64,000 bases of DNA from Bacillus sp. FJAT-45037. GTDB lineage: Bacteria; Bacillota; Bacilli; Bacillales; Bacillaceae_D. Made by a program: the position numbers and the translations under genes. Every line of letters begins with the position of its first letter. Position 1 is the stretch's first letter. Of this stretch, positions 8,315-16,362 are shown one piece after another. The stretch covers positions 1,066,267 through 1,130,266 of the forward strand of contig NZ_KZ454938.1 of the NCBI RefSeq assembly GCF_002797325.1. The letters run 5' to 3'. The notes under the pieces were generated by a model. It was not told the DNA's origin. It saw only the letters and a program-made list of their open reading frames with translations, and did not search any database.

Positions 8315-9133
8315 ATGATAAACAAAACAGCATTACAAGAAGCAGCAAGTTTTTTAACTGAAAAAGTGGGTACAACACCAACCATCGGACTAATTTTAGG
8401 ATCTGGATTAGGTGTGTTAGCAGAAGAAATCGAAAATCCAGTCAAAATTCCATACAACGAAATTCCAAACTTCCCGGTATCAACTGTGGCAGGACATGCA
8501 GGACAACTAGTAATCGGTCAACTAGAAGGAAAGCAAGTTGTCGCGATGCAAGGTCGATTCCATTACTATGAAGGTTACAGCATGGATGTTGTAACCTTCC
8601 CAGTTCGTGTTATGAAAGAAATCGGTGTAAAACAAGTCATCGTCACAAATGCTGCTGGTGGGGTAAACGAGTCATTCGATGCAGGAAACCTAATGATTAT
8701 TCGCGACCATATTAATAACATGAATGCTAATCCATTAATTGGACCGAACGACGAAGCATTCGGTGTTCGTTTCCCTGACATGTCTAGTGCATATTCAGAA
8801 AAATTAAGTGCATTAGCGAGTGAAAAAGCAAAAGCATTAAACATTGAAGTAAAAGAAGGCGTATATGTCGGTAACACAGGTCCGTCTTATGAAACACCAG
8901 CAGAAGTGCGCATGCTTCGTAAAATGGGAGCAGATGCAGTTGGAATGTCAACCGTACCAGAAGTAATTGTTGCCCGCCATGCAGGCTTAGAAGTTCTTGG
9001 AATTTCTTGTATCTCAAACATGGCAGCAGGAATCCTTCCACAACCACTAACACATGATGAAGTCATAGAAACAACAGAACGAGTAAAATCCGACTTCCTA
9101 TCACTAGTCAAATCAATCGTAAAAGAAATGTAA
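8315..9133 (+). CDS. punA: purine nucleoside phosphorylase, trimeric type II (6-oxopurine specific)
   Basis: 272 aa. It phosphorolyses inosine and guanosine to base plus (deoxy)ribose-1-phosphate. The phosphate-binding LGSGLG (about 28-33), GHAGQL and [10 protein letters not shown] motifs are intact. The purine-contact residues of the family are kept: Glu193 in SYETPAE and Asn235 in CISN, matching Glu201 and Asn243 of human PNP. It closely resembles B. subtilis PupG. AGGGGGAAAAG gives the ribosome site. Third-position usage is rich in A and C, most at the 3' end (20 C against 10 G in 9041-9120). A composite repeat starts on the base after the stop. A paralogue lies at 9864. Confidence 0.93.
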   Translation: MINKTALQEAASFLTEKVGTTPTIGLILGSGLGVLAEEIENPVKIPYNEIPNFPVSTVAGHAGQLVIGQLEGKQVVAMQGRFHYYEGYSMDVVTFPVRVMKEIGVKQVIVTNAAGGVNESFDAGNLMIIRDHINNMNANPLIGPNDEAFGVRFPDMSSAYSEKLSALASEKAKALNIEVKEGVYVGNTGPSYETPAEVRMLRKMGADAVGMSTVPEVIVARHAGLEVLGISCISNMAAGILPQPLTHDEVIETTERVKSDFLSLVKSIVKEM

Positions 9134-9254
9134 TAAGAAAAGCGGAGGCGACTGATCTGGGATGAGGGAAAACTAGGGGAAGCGAAAAGAAGTCGCACTT
9201 TGACTTCGTTCGATTCACCGGTTTTACCCAAAGCCCAAGGAGCCGCAGCTAGAC

Positions 9255-9496
9255 AAGAAAAGCGGAGGTTGCCGGGTAGAGGCGTCATGCAAATGTTCTG
9301 GCAGATTAAAAGCGCTCTTTGCTTTTATATCTGGCAGGTTATTTGACCAAGAGCCTCTGGAAACCGCAGCTAGACAAGAAAAGCGGAGGTTGCCGGGTAG
9401 AGGCGTCATGCAAATGTTCTGGCAGATTAAAAGCGCTCTTTGCTTTTATATCTGGCAGGTTATTTGACCAAGAGCCTCTGGAAACCGCAGCTAGAC
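9255..9496 (+). repeat. two identical 121-bp tandem units
   Basis: 9255-9375 and 9376-9496 show no difference on reading. Each holds AAAAGC-N7-GCTTTT as an inner hairpin flanked by TCTGGCAG direct repeats. Copy B has only one such unit (24448-24567), so this is a recent local duplication. Confidence 0.92.
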
Positions 9497-9540
9497 AAGA
9501 AAAGCGGAAGGGCTCGTTTAGTTGCGTATAAAATGGAGTG

Positions 9541-9610
9541 CGGCGACCGAGATAAAGGAAACACAGAGAACGTAGTGATCTGATGTTGACTTATCGACCG
9601 AGGCGAACGG
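9541..9610 (+). repeat. 70-nt core identical to 24611-24680
   Basis: From CGGCGACCGAGATAAAGG to the final CGAACGG the two copies are the same base for base, while the flanking arms of the unit differ. CGACCGAG occurs twice inside it, and GATAA pairs with TTATC. Confidence 0.9.
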
Positions 9611-9684
9611 AATTTTACTAGCTACTGAGCCCTGTAGCTAGACAAGAAAAGCGGAGGGGATCGTTTTTCCATTTATTTCATGCG

Positions 9685-9781
9685 TTTGCGCGAAAACTTC
9701 CTTGTTTTGCGCGGAAATGTCGCCAATTCGCTCGGAAAAAGTATAACTTCGCGCGAAAACTACTACAATTCGCGTGAAACA
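9685..9781 (+). repeat. array of five palindromic sites with exact 21-bp period, copy A
   Basis: Sites start at 9685, 9706, 9727, 9748 and 9769: TTTGCGCGAAAAC, TTTGCGCGGAAAT, TTCGCTCGGAAAA, TTCGCGCGAAAAC, TTCGCGTGAAAC. The core TTCGCGCGAA is a perfect palindrome. The 8-bp spacers are unrelated. The period equals two helical turns, so all sites face the same side. Confidence 0.88.
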
Positions 9782-9863
9782 CTCGAAACCTAATCAGCTA
9801 TTAGCAAACAGCCAGTAGTTTTTCGCTTATAAAATAAAAAACAACCTAAAGGAGCTTTTATTC

Positions 9864-10691
9864 ATGGAAAATATGTTAGAAAAAATCAAACAATCAGCTA
9901 CATACTTAGAAGGGAAATTATCAACAAAACCTGAAATCGGTTTAATTTTAGGATCTGGATTAGGCGAGTTGGCAGATGAAATTGAAGATGCGGTAAAAAT
10001 CCCTTATACAGACATTCCAAACTTCCCTGTTTCTACAGTTGAAGGACATGCAGGTCAATTAGTGATTGGTAAGCTTAATGGGAAAGACGTTGTCGCGATG
10101 CAAGGTCGTTTTCATTATTATGAAGGGTATTCTATGCAAGATGTTACGTTCCCAGTACGTGTTATGAAACAAATTGGTGTTGAATTAATGGTTGTGACAA
10201 ATGCGTGTGGTGGGATGAATAAAAACTTTGCGCCCGGTGATTTAATGATCATTACAGACCAATTAAACATGACCGGTGATAACCCGTTAATCGGATCAAA
10301 TTTTGAAGAGCTTGGTCCACGCTTCCCAGATATGAGTAGTGCTTACACACCTGAATATGTTGACTTTGTTGAAAATACAGCAAAGAACTTAGATATTAAC
10401 GTTCAAAAGGGTGTATATGCCGGTGTAACTGGTCCAACATACATGAGTGGTGCTGAACTAATTATGCTTCGTAATGTAGGTGGAGACGTTGTTGGGATGT
10501 CTACCGTACCAGAAGTAATCGTAGCAAGTCATGCTAACATGAAGGTAATCGGTATCTCATGCATTACAGATATGGCGATTGGCGAAGACCTTAAAGGGAT
10601 TACGCATGAAGAAGTTGTTGAGGTCGCGAACCGTACGAAGCCGAAGTTTATTAAACTTGTGAAAGAAATCGTTTCAACAGTAAAGCTGTAA
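9864..10691 (+). CDS. purine nucleoside phosphorylase paralogue with altered base site
   Basis: 275 aa, clearly homologous to PunA at 8315, with LGSGLG, GHAGQL and [10 protein letters not shown] kept. The base-contact residues differ: the Glu of YET is Met194 (TYMSGAE) and the Asn of ISN is Asp236 (CITDMAIG). In human PNP these positions are Glu201 and Asn243. Methylthioadenosine phosphorylase, which binds 6-aminopurines, has Ser and Asp there. A shift toward adenosine-type substrates is inferred; it is not shown. AAAGGAGC precedes the ATG. The gene is separated from punA by 730 bp of repeats but lies only 21 nt from pdp. Confidence 0.85.
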   Translation: MENMLEKIKQSATYLEGKLSTKPEIGLILGSGLGELADEIEDAVKIPYTDIPNFPVSTVEGHAGQLVIGKLNGKDVVAMQGRFHYYEGYSMQDVTFPVRVMKQIGVELMVVTNACGGMNKNFAPGDLMIITDQLNMTGDNPLIGSNFEELGPRFPDMSSAYTPEYVDFVENTAKNLDINVQKGVYAGVTGPTYMSGAELIMLRNVGGDVVGMSTVPEVIVASHANMKVIGISCITDMAIGEDLKGITHEEVVEVANRTKPKFIKLVKEIVSTVKL

Positions 10692-10712
10692 AGCGAAGGA
10701 GATGTTTGACTT

Positions 10713-12014
10713 ATGCGTATGGTAGATGTGATTGAGAAGAAACGTGACGGAATTGAATTAATGAAAGAAGAAATTCAGTTTGTCATTGAAGGATATACAA
10801 ATGGAGAGATCCCTGAGTACCAAATGTCTGCACTTGCAATGGCGATCTTTTTCAAAGACATGACAACAGACGAGCGCGCCCATCTAACCATGTCAATGGT
10901 AGAGTCAGGTGATCAAATCGACCTGTCTGCTGTTGAAGGTATAAAAGTAGATAAGCATTCAACAGGTGGTGTTGGCGATAAAACAACGATCGCTCTTGCG
11001 CCTCTAGTCGCAGCACTTGGCATACCTGTAGCAAAAATGTCTGGTCGTGGACTCGGTCATACAGGTGGAACAATTGATAAACTTGAAGCGATTCCTGGTT
11101 TCAGCGTTGAAATTGAAACAGAGACGTTCATTGATCTTGTTAACAAGAATAAATTAGCAGTGATCGGTCAAACAGGAAACCTGACACCAGCTGATAAAAA
11201 ATTATATGGTTTGCGTGATGTAACAGCGACTGTTAATTCGATTCCTCTTATTGCAAGTTCAATAATGAGTAAGAAAATAGCTTCAGGAGCAGATGCGATT
11301 GTGCTTGATGTTAAGACAGGTTCTGGAGCTTTCATGAAAAAGTTAGAGGACTCTAAAGCACTTGCTCAAGCAATGGTAGAAATCGGAAATAACCTTGGTC
11401 GTGATACAATGGCGATTATTTCAGATATGAATCAACCGCTTGGTTTAGCTGTTGGAAACGCACTAGAAGTCAAAGAAGCAATCGATATGCTACGTGGTGA
11501 GGGTCCAGACGATCTACGCGAATTATGTTTAACATTAGGTAGCCACATGGTGTATTTAGCAAAGAAAGCAAGCTCAGTTGAAGAAGCACGTAAAATGTTA
11601 GAAGAAGTGATTGCATCAGGTAAAGCACTTGAAACGCTAAAAGTATTTATTGAGGCTCAAAATGGTGATTCTTCGATTGTAGACGAACCAGAGAAACTCC
11701 CAAAAGCTAAACACCTCATCGATGTAAAAGCAACGAAGTCTGGGACTGTTTCTGCGATCGTTGCAGATAAAATTGGAACAGCTGCGATGTTACTAGGTGC
11801 AGGTCGTGCAACAAAAGAATCAGAAATTGATCTTGCAGTTGGTCTGATCTTAAATAAGAAGATTGGCGATCACGTTGATGCAGGAGATTCGATCGTTACT
11901 CTTCATAGTAACCGTGAAGATGTACAAGATGTAATCGATATGGTGACGAATGCATATTCAATTACTGATGAAAATGTTGAAAAACCAACGTTAATTTATG
12001 ATGAAATTAAATAA
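10713..12014 (+). CDS. pdp: pyrimidine-nucleoside phosphorylase
   Basis: 433 aa. It phosphorolyses thymidine, deoxyuridine and uridine. The signature [16 protein letters not shown] lies at about 110-125, and the phosphate-site [10 protein letters not shown] at about 80-89, with KTGSGAFMK following. The length and the MRMVD start equal those of Bacillus Pdp; E. coli DeoA is related but thymidine-specific. GAAGGAGATG precedes the ATG by about 11 nt. With deoB and the two purine phosphorylases it forms a nucleoside catabolism group feeding ribose phosphates to DeoB. Confidence 0.95.
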   Translation: MRMVDVIEKKRDGIELMKEEIQFVIEGYTNGEIPEYQMSALAMAIFFKDMTTDERAHLTMSMVESGDQIDLSAVEGIKVDKHSTGGVGDKTTIALAPLVAALGIPVAKMSGRGLGHTGGTIDKLEAIPGFSVEIETETFIDLVNKNKLAVIGQTGNLTPADKKLYGLRDVTATVNSIPLIASSIMSKKIASGADAIVLDVKTGSGAFMKKLEDSKALAQAMVEIGNNLGRDTMAIISDMNQPLGLAVGNALEVKEAIDMLRGEGPDDLRELCLTLGSHMVYLAKKASSVEEARKMLEEVIASGKALETLKVFIEAQNGDSSIVDEPEKLPKAKHLIDVKATKSGTVSAIVADKIGTAAMLLGAGRATKESEIDLAVGLILNKKIGDHVDAGDSIVTLHSNREDVQDVIDMVTNAYSITDENVEKPTLIYDEIK

Positions 12015-12027
12015 GGATCATAATCAG

Positions 12028-12058
12028 CAATCTCTCTTTTTCTAGAGAGATTGTTTTT
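12028..12058 (+). terminator. terminator after pdp
   Basis: CAATCTCTCT pairs with AGAGAGATTG around a TTTTCT loop, followed by five T. Confidence 0.85.
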
Positions 12059-12135
12059 ATGTTTAACTTTTCTCAATAAGGAAATAGATAAGAGAGCAAC
12101 TGATTCGATCCAAACAAAAAGGAGTGTTTTCTAAC

Positions 12136-12558
12136 ATGTCAGACGTAATGTTTACAGCACAAGCAAAAGCAAAGAATGGTAGAAATGGACATGTGAAATC
12201 CGATAATGGTGTGATTGATCTTAAGCTTGTCATGCCTTCTGATGGGAAAGTTGGAACGGAAGGTACAAACCCAGAGCAACTATTCGGAGCAGGGTATGCA
12301 GCTTGTTTTGATGGTGCACTAAATTTATTGGCAAAAAATGAAAAGAAAGAAATTGATTCAGAAATTGAGTCGGAAGTGAGCCTAATTAAAGACCCTTCAG
12401 ATGGTGGCTTTAAAATTGGTGTGACACTCAATGTTCATATTAAAGGTGTATCACAAGCTATAGCAGAAGAATTAACGCATAAAGCACATGAATTCTGCCC
12501 TTATTCAAAAGCAACAAGAGGCAATATCGACGTAAAATTAAATGTAAAAGCAGAATAA
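12136..12558 (+). CDS. organic hydroperoxide reductase Ohr (OsmC/Ohr family)
   Basis: 140 aa. Ohr reduces organic hydroperoxides with two reactive cysteines; here they lie in AACFDGAL and FCPYSKATRGN, the usual Ohr motifs. The ATG at 12136 gives the family N-terminus, with AAGGAG upstream; the longer frame from a GTG at 12124 overlaps that site. Bracketed by terminators, so probably monocistronic. No OhrR-type regulator adjoins it. Bacillus has OhrA and OhrB (SigB-controlled); sequence alone does not say which. Confidence 0.9.
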   Translation: MSDVMFTAQAKAKNGRNGHVKSDNGVIDLKLVMPSDGKVGTEGTNPEQLFGAGYAACFDGALNLLAKNEKKEIDSEIESEVSLIKDPSDGGFKIGVTLNVHIKGVSQAIAEELTHKAHEFCPYSKATRGNIDVKLNVKAE

Positions 12559-12563
12559 GATGT

Positions 12564-12597
12564 AACCCACCTTCACTTAAGAAGGTGGGTTTTATTT
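12564..12597 (+). terminator. terminator after ohr
   Basis: AACCCACCTTC pairs perfectly with GAAGGTGGGTT, then TTTATTT. It may also serve the convergent gene ending at 12607. Confidence 0.85.
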
Positions 12598-12606
12598 AGC
12601 ATAAAA

Positions 12607-13500
12607 TTAATAAACGGATGTCAAGCGACCGTTAATACGGTAAGGCTGATCATTAAAAGTAGCATCGAACATGTCACCTTGAATTCTATATTCTCCTTCA
12701 TGTGAAAAGTAATAATTTTGTTCCTCGCCTATGACCAAATAATAATGGTTAAAGATGCCGTGCCGAGTAAGTCTATTTAAAGCGACATGGGCATCGTCTA
12801 ATGTTATTTGGACACGATATGGATCAGAACATACTTCGATATGTGTGGACTCCATACACTCAGATGGGGGGAGCTCTGCAACCATCGGCTCGAGCGGTTG
12901 GGCATCATAGACTTGTTCCATCGCCTCTACAATAAAATCATCTGTTAATCGATCTCGCTCCTGCTTCATCTTTAAGATACGTTCTTGTTCAGAAGAGTCA
13001 ACATAGTGTTGGGGAGCAAACAGACGAGTCGGGTGCGTTTGGAACCTAGAGAGCTCATGTTCTATCCAAGTGATCGAATACGTCGTTTGTGAGATGTCTC
13101 TAAATGCCGGACTCGCTAATTCTGGAACAAATTTATTGAAAGAATTGATAAGTTGAGCGTGTTTTTCTTCGAGGTCGACAATAGTATAAATTGGCGTTGG
13201 GAAAATCTCGTACTTGTAGTGATTAAAACCCACATATAGTACTAAAACAATAGCGAGCATCAGTAATTGCCTTCTAAATGTTTTGGCTGTGAGGCAAGTA
13301 GTTAACACGGCAATGAGGCCGCAAAGCATCGCGAATAAAAAAAGCTTATAGCTTATAAAGGCATGAAAGTAGAAAGCTAACGAAAATATTTGTGCCAACA
13401 AGAAAATGAATGCTCCTCTAACTCCCTCTTTTTTGTACGTTTTTACAATCGCAAATAACAAACCCGCAGTAAGTGCAATGATAATGATAAGTTGATCCAA
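12607..13500 (-). CDS. unrecognised membrane protein
   Basis: 297 aa, family not recognised. The first about 105 residues hold roughly four hydrophobic helices (about 3-20, 28-50, 52-68, 78-95). The rest is a soluble, charged domain of about 190 residues with two cysteines (ECMESTHIEVC) and many aromatic residues, probably exposed on one face of the membrane. The reverse reading has the normal codon use of its neighbours and a GAGGTG ribosome site before the ATG at 13500, so it is a real gene. It stands alone between ohr and the patatin gene. No function is proposed. Confidence 0.7.
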   Translation of the reverse strand: MDQLIIIIALTAGLLFAIVKTYKKEGVRGAFIFLLAQIFSLAFYFHAFISYKLFLFAMLCGLIAVLTTCLTAKTFRRQLLMLAIVLVLYVGFNHYKYEIFPTPIYTIVDLEEKHAQLINSFNKFVPELASPAFRDISQTTYSITWIEHELSRFQTHPTRLFAPQHYVDSSEQERILKMKQERDRLTDDFIVEAMEQVYDAQPLEPMVAELPPSECMESTHIEVCSDPYRVQITLDDAHVALNRLTRHGIFNHYYLVIGEEQNYYFSHEGEYRIQGDMFDATFNDQPYRINGRLTSVY

Positions 13501-13651
13501 GTTAACACCTCAAATCTATCCTTCGATGATAAAACTATACCATATTTACCATTTACTATGTGTTTTCTGAGTTTTTAAGATGACGAGATTTTCTTATCGT
13601 GCTCAATGGTGGTAAACTGAGATTATAGATAAAGTGTTAGGAGTGGTAGTC

Positions 13652-14503
13652 GTGAACGATGTCAGTCTTGTTTTAGAAGGCGGAGGAATGAGATCAGTGT
13701 ATACAGCAGGTGTTCTCGAGGTACTTATGAAGCGTGACATCGACATTCCTCATGTGATTGGAGTTTCCGCAGGGGCATGTAACGGGTCTTCATACGTCTC
13801 AAAACAAATCGATCGAAACCGTAAGGTGACGATTGATTATATTGATCGCCCTGAATATTTGAGCTTTAAAAATTTGATTAAAACGAAATCTGTTTTTGGG
13901 TGGGATTTTATTTTTGATAAGCTCCCTAATGAATTGGAGCCTTTTGATTACGAAACATTTGCGAACTCTGAAAAAACCTTTACAATTGTCACGACGGATT
14001 TAGAATCAGGAAAGCCTGTATATTTTAATGAGAAGTTACCTAAAGATGAGTTGCTAACGCTATTAAAAGCTTCAAGCAGTATTCCGTTACTTGCGCCTCC
14101 AGTAGCCTATAAAGATCAGATTTACTATGATGGCGGCATGGCTGATCCGATTCCGATTGAGCGCTCGGTTTCAGATGGTCATAAAAAGCATCTTGTTATA
14201 CTTACCCAAAATGAAGGCTATCAAAAGTCACCAATGCGTTTTAGTCGCCTAGCGAGGTGGTCGTTTAGAAATCATCCAGCATTCTTTCAAACAATGGCCA
14301 CACGTCATCATCAATACAATGATTCTTTAAAACGAGTTAAAGAGATGGAAGAACGTGGAGAAGCATTCGTTATCCGACCTAAATTACCGTTAAAGGTAGC
14401 GAGACTAGAAAAGAATAAAGGTCGTCTTGAAGCGCTCTATCAAGAAGGCGTAAAAGATATGGAGAATGAATTGACAAGTCTGAAAAATTGGTTTGATCAG
14501 TGA
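13652..14503 (+). CDS. patatin-like phospholipase family protein
   Basis: 283 aa. The oxyanion loop is EGGGMRSVYTAG near residue 9, the nucleophile Ser sits in GVSAG (about 42-46), and the catalytic Asp in YDGGMADPIP, giving the Ser-Asp dyad of patatin hydrolases. It resembles the YjjU-like group of bacterial patatins. The GTG at 13652 is chosen because TTAGGAGTGG (13637-13646) lies just ahead of it; an upstream GTG at 13634 precedes that site. No signal peptide, so a cytosolic esterase or lipase acting at membranes is likely. Substrate unknown. Confidence 0.86.
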   Translation: MNDVSLVLEGGGMRSVYTAGVLEVLMKRDIDIPHVIGVSAGACNGSSYVSKQIDRNRKVTIDYIDRPEYLSFKNLIKTKSVFGWDFIFDKLPNELEPFDYETFANSEKTFTIVTTDLESGKPVYFNEKLPKDELLTLLKASSSIPLLAPPVAYKDQIYYDGGMADPIPIERSVSDGHKKHLVILTQNEGYQKSPMRFSRLARWSFRNHPAFFQTMATRHHQYNDSLKRVKEMEERGEAFVIRPKLPLKVARLEKNKGRLEALYQEGVKDMENELTSLKNWFDQ

Positions 14504-14509
14504 GACGAA

Positions 14510-14538
14510 GGCTAGAGCTAAAGAGCTCTAGCCTTTTT
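14510..14538 (+). terminator. terminator after the patatin gene
   Basis: GGCTAGAGCT and AGCTCTAGCC pair perfectly over a four-base loop, followed by five T. Confidence 0.9.
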
Positions 14539-14653
14539 AGAATAAGTAAAAAGAATCTTTTATTTTAATGAAAATTATGGTATTCTAGCATAATGTTAAT
14601 AGGAACAAATGTTTTGTTAGCGAGAATTTTAATAAAAGGGAGTACCAAACATT

Positions 14654-15142
14654 ATGACTGGTAAAACACATCTTGTTGGAGGCGTGGCTCTATGTATGGC
14701 TGCTGATTCGTTATGGCTCGGCCAAAATGGAACGCCTCTTTATTACGTAGCAGGAATGGCAGGAGCGTTACTTCCTGATATTTGTCATATCCATTCGAAA
14801 ATCGGACGGAGATTACCGTTACTATCTAGAGTAATATCAAAGGTATTTGGACATCGAACGATTACGCATAGTTTATTGATCTTGGCTGTTACAGCGTTTA
14901 TTTTTTCTTTGTTTTTCCCTGATTATCTAATGGTTAGAAATGGACTGCTCATTGGAATGGTTAGTCATATCCTCTTAGATGCAATGACGGTTCGAGGAAT
15001 AAGGTTATTTTATCCACTTAATTGGCGCATAAGATTACCCTTTTTTATTCGAACTGGAGGAGGGATCGAGAGGGTCATTCTGTTAGCTTTATCTATATAC
15101 GTCTTTATTGCTTCCTTTGATATCTTTATGACATGGTTATAA
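14654..15142 (+). CDS. YdjM-like membrane-bound metal-dependent hydrolase (DUF457)
   Basis: 162 aa. Start MTGKTHLVGG, then LLPDICHIHSKIG, FGHRTITHSL and GMVSHILLDAMTVRGIRLFYPL: the His/Asp pattern of the YdjM/DUF457 family of integral membrane proteins that are predicted metal-dependent hydrolases. About four hydrophobic segments. GGGAGTACC precedes the ATG. Biochemical role not established for the family. Confidence 0.83.
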   Translation: MTGKTHLVGGVALCMAADSLWLGQNGTPLYYVAGMAGALLPDICHIHSKIGRRLPLLSRVISKVFGHRTITHSLLILAVTAFIFSLFFPDYLMVRNGLLIGMVSHILLDAMTVRGIRLFYPLNWRIRLPFFIRTGGGIERVILLALSIYVFIASFDIFMTWL

Positions 15143-15214
15143 AATGTGACATATATTTAAAGACGAATAATTCGTCTTTATGGTAAAGTGATAGTGGAGA
15201 TGGAGGTAGCAATT

Positions 15215-15640
15215 GTGAACAACCGAATTGAAAATCTATTAATCAGTGCTTGGCTCATATCGTTAGTTGCTACATTAGGATCGTTATACTTTTCTATTAT
15301 TAAGCAATTTGAACCTTGTACTCTCTGTTGGTATCAGCGGATTCTTATGTATCCACTCGTCATTCTATTACTTGTTGGAACGCTTAAGAAGGATGCAGGA
15401 GTGGCTTTATATTCGCTAATTTTTTCGGTTATTGGAATACTATTTTCAAGTTATCACTATGCAAATCAAAAATTAGCAGCGTTCCAAGAAGTTGCCCCTT
15501 CTTGTGGCCGTATCCCTTGTACCGGACAATATATTAATTGGTTTGGGTTTATGACAATTCCATTTCTTGCGTTGATAGCTTTTATAATGATTGCGTGTTT
15601 AAGTATTATGATTTTACGAATGAGCAAGGGGAGAAACTAG
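15215..15640 (+). CDS. bdbC: BdbC-like disulfide bond formation protein (DsbB family)
   Basis: 141 aa with four transmembrane helices. The quinone-linked pair Cys35/Cys38 lies in the EPCTLCWYQR motif and the second pair Cys97/Cys102 in the outer loop, as in DsbB/BdbC, which reoxidises an extracytoplasmic thiol oxidase. The GTG at 15215 follows GGAGGT, so the longer frame from 15188 is rejected. The next gene starts on the base after the stop, and that thioredoxin-like protein is the likely partner. Confidence 0.9.
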   Translation: MNNRIENLLISAWLISLVATLGSLYFSIIKQFEPCTLCWYQRILMYPLVILLLVGTLKKDAGVALYSLIFSVIGILFSSYHYANQKLAAFQEVAPSCGRIPCTGQYINWFGFMTIPFLALIAFIMIACLSIMILRMSKGRN

Positions 15641-16042
15641 ATGAAAAAAATCATTATTTTTGGTGGGATTGTTGTTACGTTATTTGTACTATTAGCCGTA
15701 GTGACCAACCTGCAAGAAGATCCTCACTATCAAAATACGATAGAGCCATCTGAATTAAACGAATCTCTTCAAAATGGTCAAGATGTAACGGTCTACTACT
15801 ACAGCCCAACTTGTCCTGCTTGCCAAGAAGCAACTCCACGTTTAAATGAAATAACAGAAAACCTTGGCGTGAATTTATTGCAATACAACATCAATGAACA
15901 TGGTGGTTGGGACACGTACAATGTAGAATTTACACCAACGATCATCCATTATGAAAATGGAGAAGAAGTAGCAAGAGTAGATAGTAGTTTAACAAATGAA
16001 GAATTCACAACATTTTTTGAAGAGAACGTGATAAATGAATGA
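15641..16042 (+). CDS. extracytoplasmic thioredoxin-like protein, partner of BdbC
   Basis: 133 aa. An N-terminal membrane anchor (about 4-22) precedes a thioredoxin fold with active site CPAC (Cys58, Cys61) and cis-Pro in EFTPTIIHY. It is directly abutted to bdbC (TAG then ATG), so translation is coupled. It differs from BdbD, which is longer (about 220 aa) with a DsbA-type insertion; this is the short thioredoxin-type partner. Role inferred: thiol oxidation of exported proteins. Confidence 0.82.
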   Translation: MKKIIIFGGIVVTLFVLLAVVTNLQEDPHYQNTIEPSELNESLQNGQDVTVYYYSPTCPACQEATPRLNEITENLGVNLLQYNINEHGGWDTYNVEFTPTIIHYENGEEVARVDSSLTNEEFTTFFEENVINE

Positions 16043-16051
16043 TGGTTGTAG

Positions 16052-16083
16052 AGGTAACTGTGATGGAGCAGTTACCTTTTTTG
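16052..16083 (+). terminator. terminator after the BdbC operon
   Basis: GGTAACTG pairs with CAGTTACC over an eight-base loop, followed by six T. Confidence 0.88.
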
Positions 16084-16189
16084 TTATGAATTGTGAGAAG
16101 TTTTTGACAGAATTAAAATACTGTAGAACGATCTATCACCTGAGGTTGTAGCAATGCCATTAAAACAAATTTTATAATTTCTTTCTACT

Positions 16190-16218
16190 AAATAGCCTTC
16201 CATCATGGGAGGCTATTT
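16190..16218 (+). terminator. orphan hairpin in the stretch 16084-16250
   Basis: AAATAGCCTTCC pairs with GGGAGGCTATTT around five bases; the T-run after it is weak (AATTTG). No gene ends here. A TTGACA lies at 16104-16109 without a good -10 at the right distance. The stretch between dacF and the upstream terminator otherwise holds only the SigF-like promoter below. Confidence 0.5.
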
Positions 16219-16250
16219 AATTTGTGTGCGTGTTTATCCTATTTCACTAT

Positions 16251-16278
16251 GTATAAAAAAGAAAACTTTGGTAAAAAT
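16251..16278 (+). promoter_or_regulatory. candidate SigF promoter of dacF-spoIIA
   Basis: GTATA (16251-16255), 14-bp spacer, GGTAAAAAT (16270-16278) fits the SigF pattern GYWTA and GGnnAnAnT, with the spacer one base short of the usual 15-16. dacF and spoIIA are transcribed from a SigF promoter in B. subtilis. Confidence 0.55.
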
Positions 16279-16362
16279 GGTGGATAGCAAACTTAGGGAC
16301 TTTATGTCTGTTGACTTGTTCCTAAGAAGACTAATGAAATTGATGAGATGGAGGTTGATGGG

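Larger units (their letters stand above)
9135..9790 (+). repeat. composite dispersed repeat, copy A
   Basis: Five consecutive units each open with AAGAAAAGCGGAGG (or GGAAG), and four close with AGCTAGAC: 9135-9254, 9255-9375, 9376-9496, 9497-9643, and an open-ended one from 9644. Units 2 and 3 are identical 121-bp direct repeats. Within units the ends are complementary, for example GGCGACT with AGTCGC in unit 1, TAGAGGC with GCCTCT in units 2 and 3, and GGGCTC with GAGCCC in unit 4, so each can fold into a long hairpin. Copy B at 24328 has the same unit order. No ORF of its own is credible. Confidence 0.9.

Noticed and set aside
8575-9053. Antisense frames within punA
   Set aside because: punA is a full-length, motif-complete enzyme; the antisense frames are by-products of its codon bias.
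9224-9531. Small open frames on both strands of the composite repeat
   Set aside because: They run across identical tandem hairpin units, repeat their own sequence, and have no ribosome sites.
9685-9781. CRISPR array
   Set aside because: The repeat is only about 13 bp and degenerate, spacers are 8 bp, and no cas genes are present.
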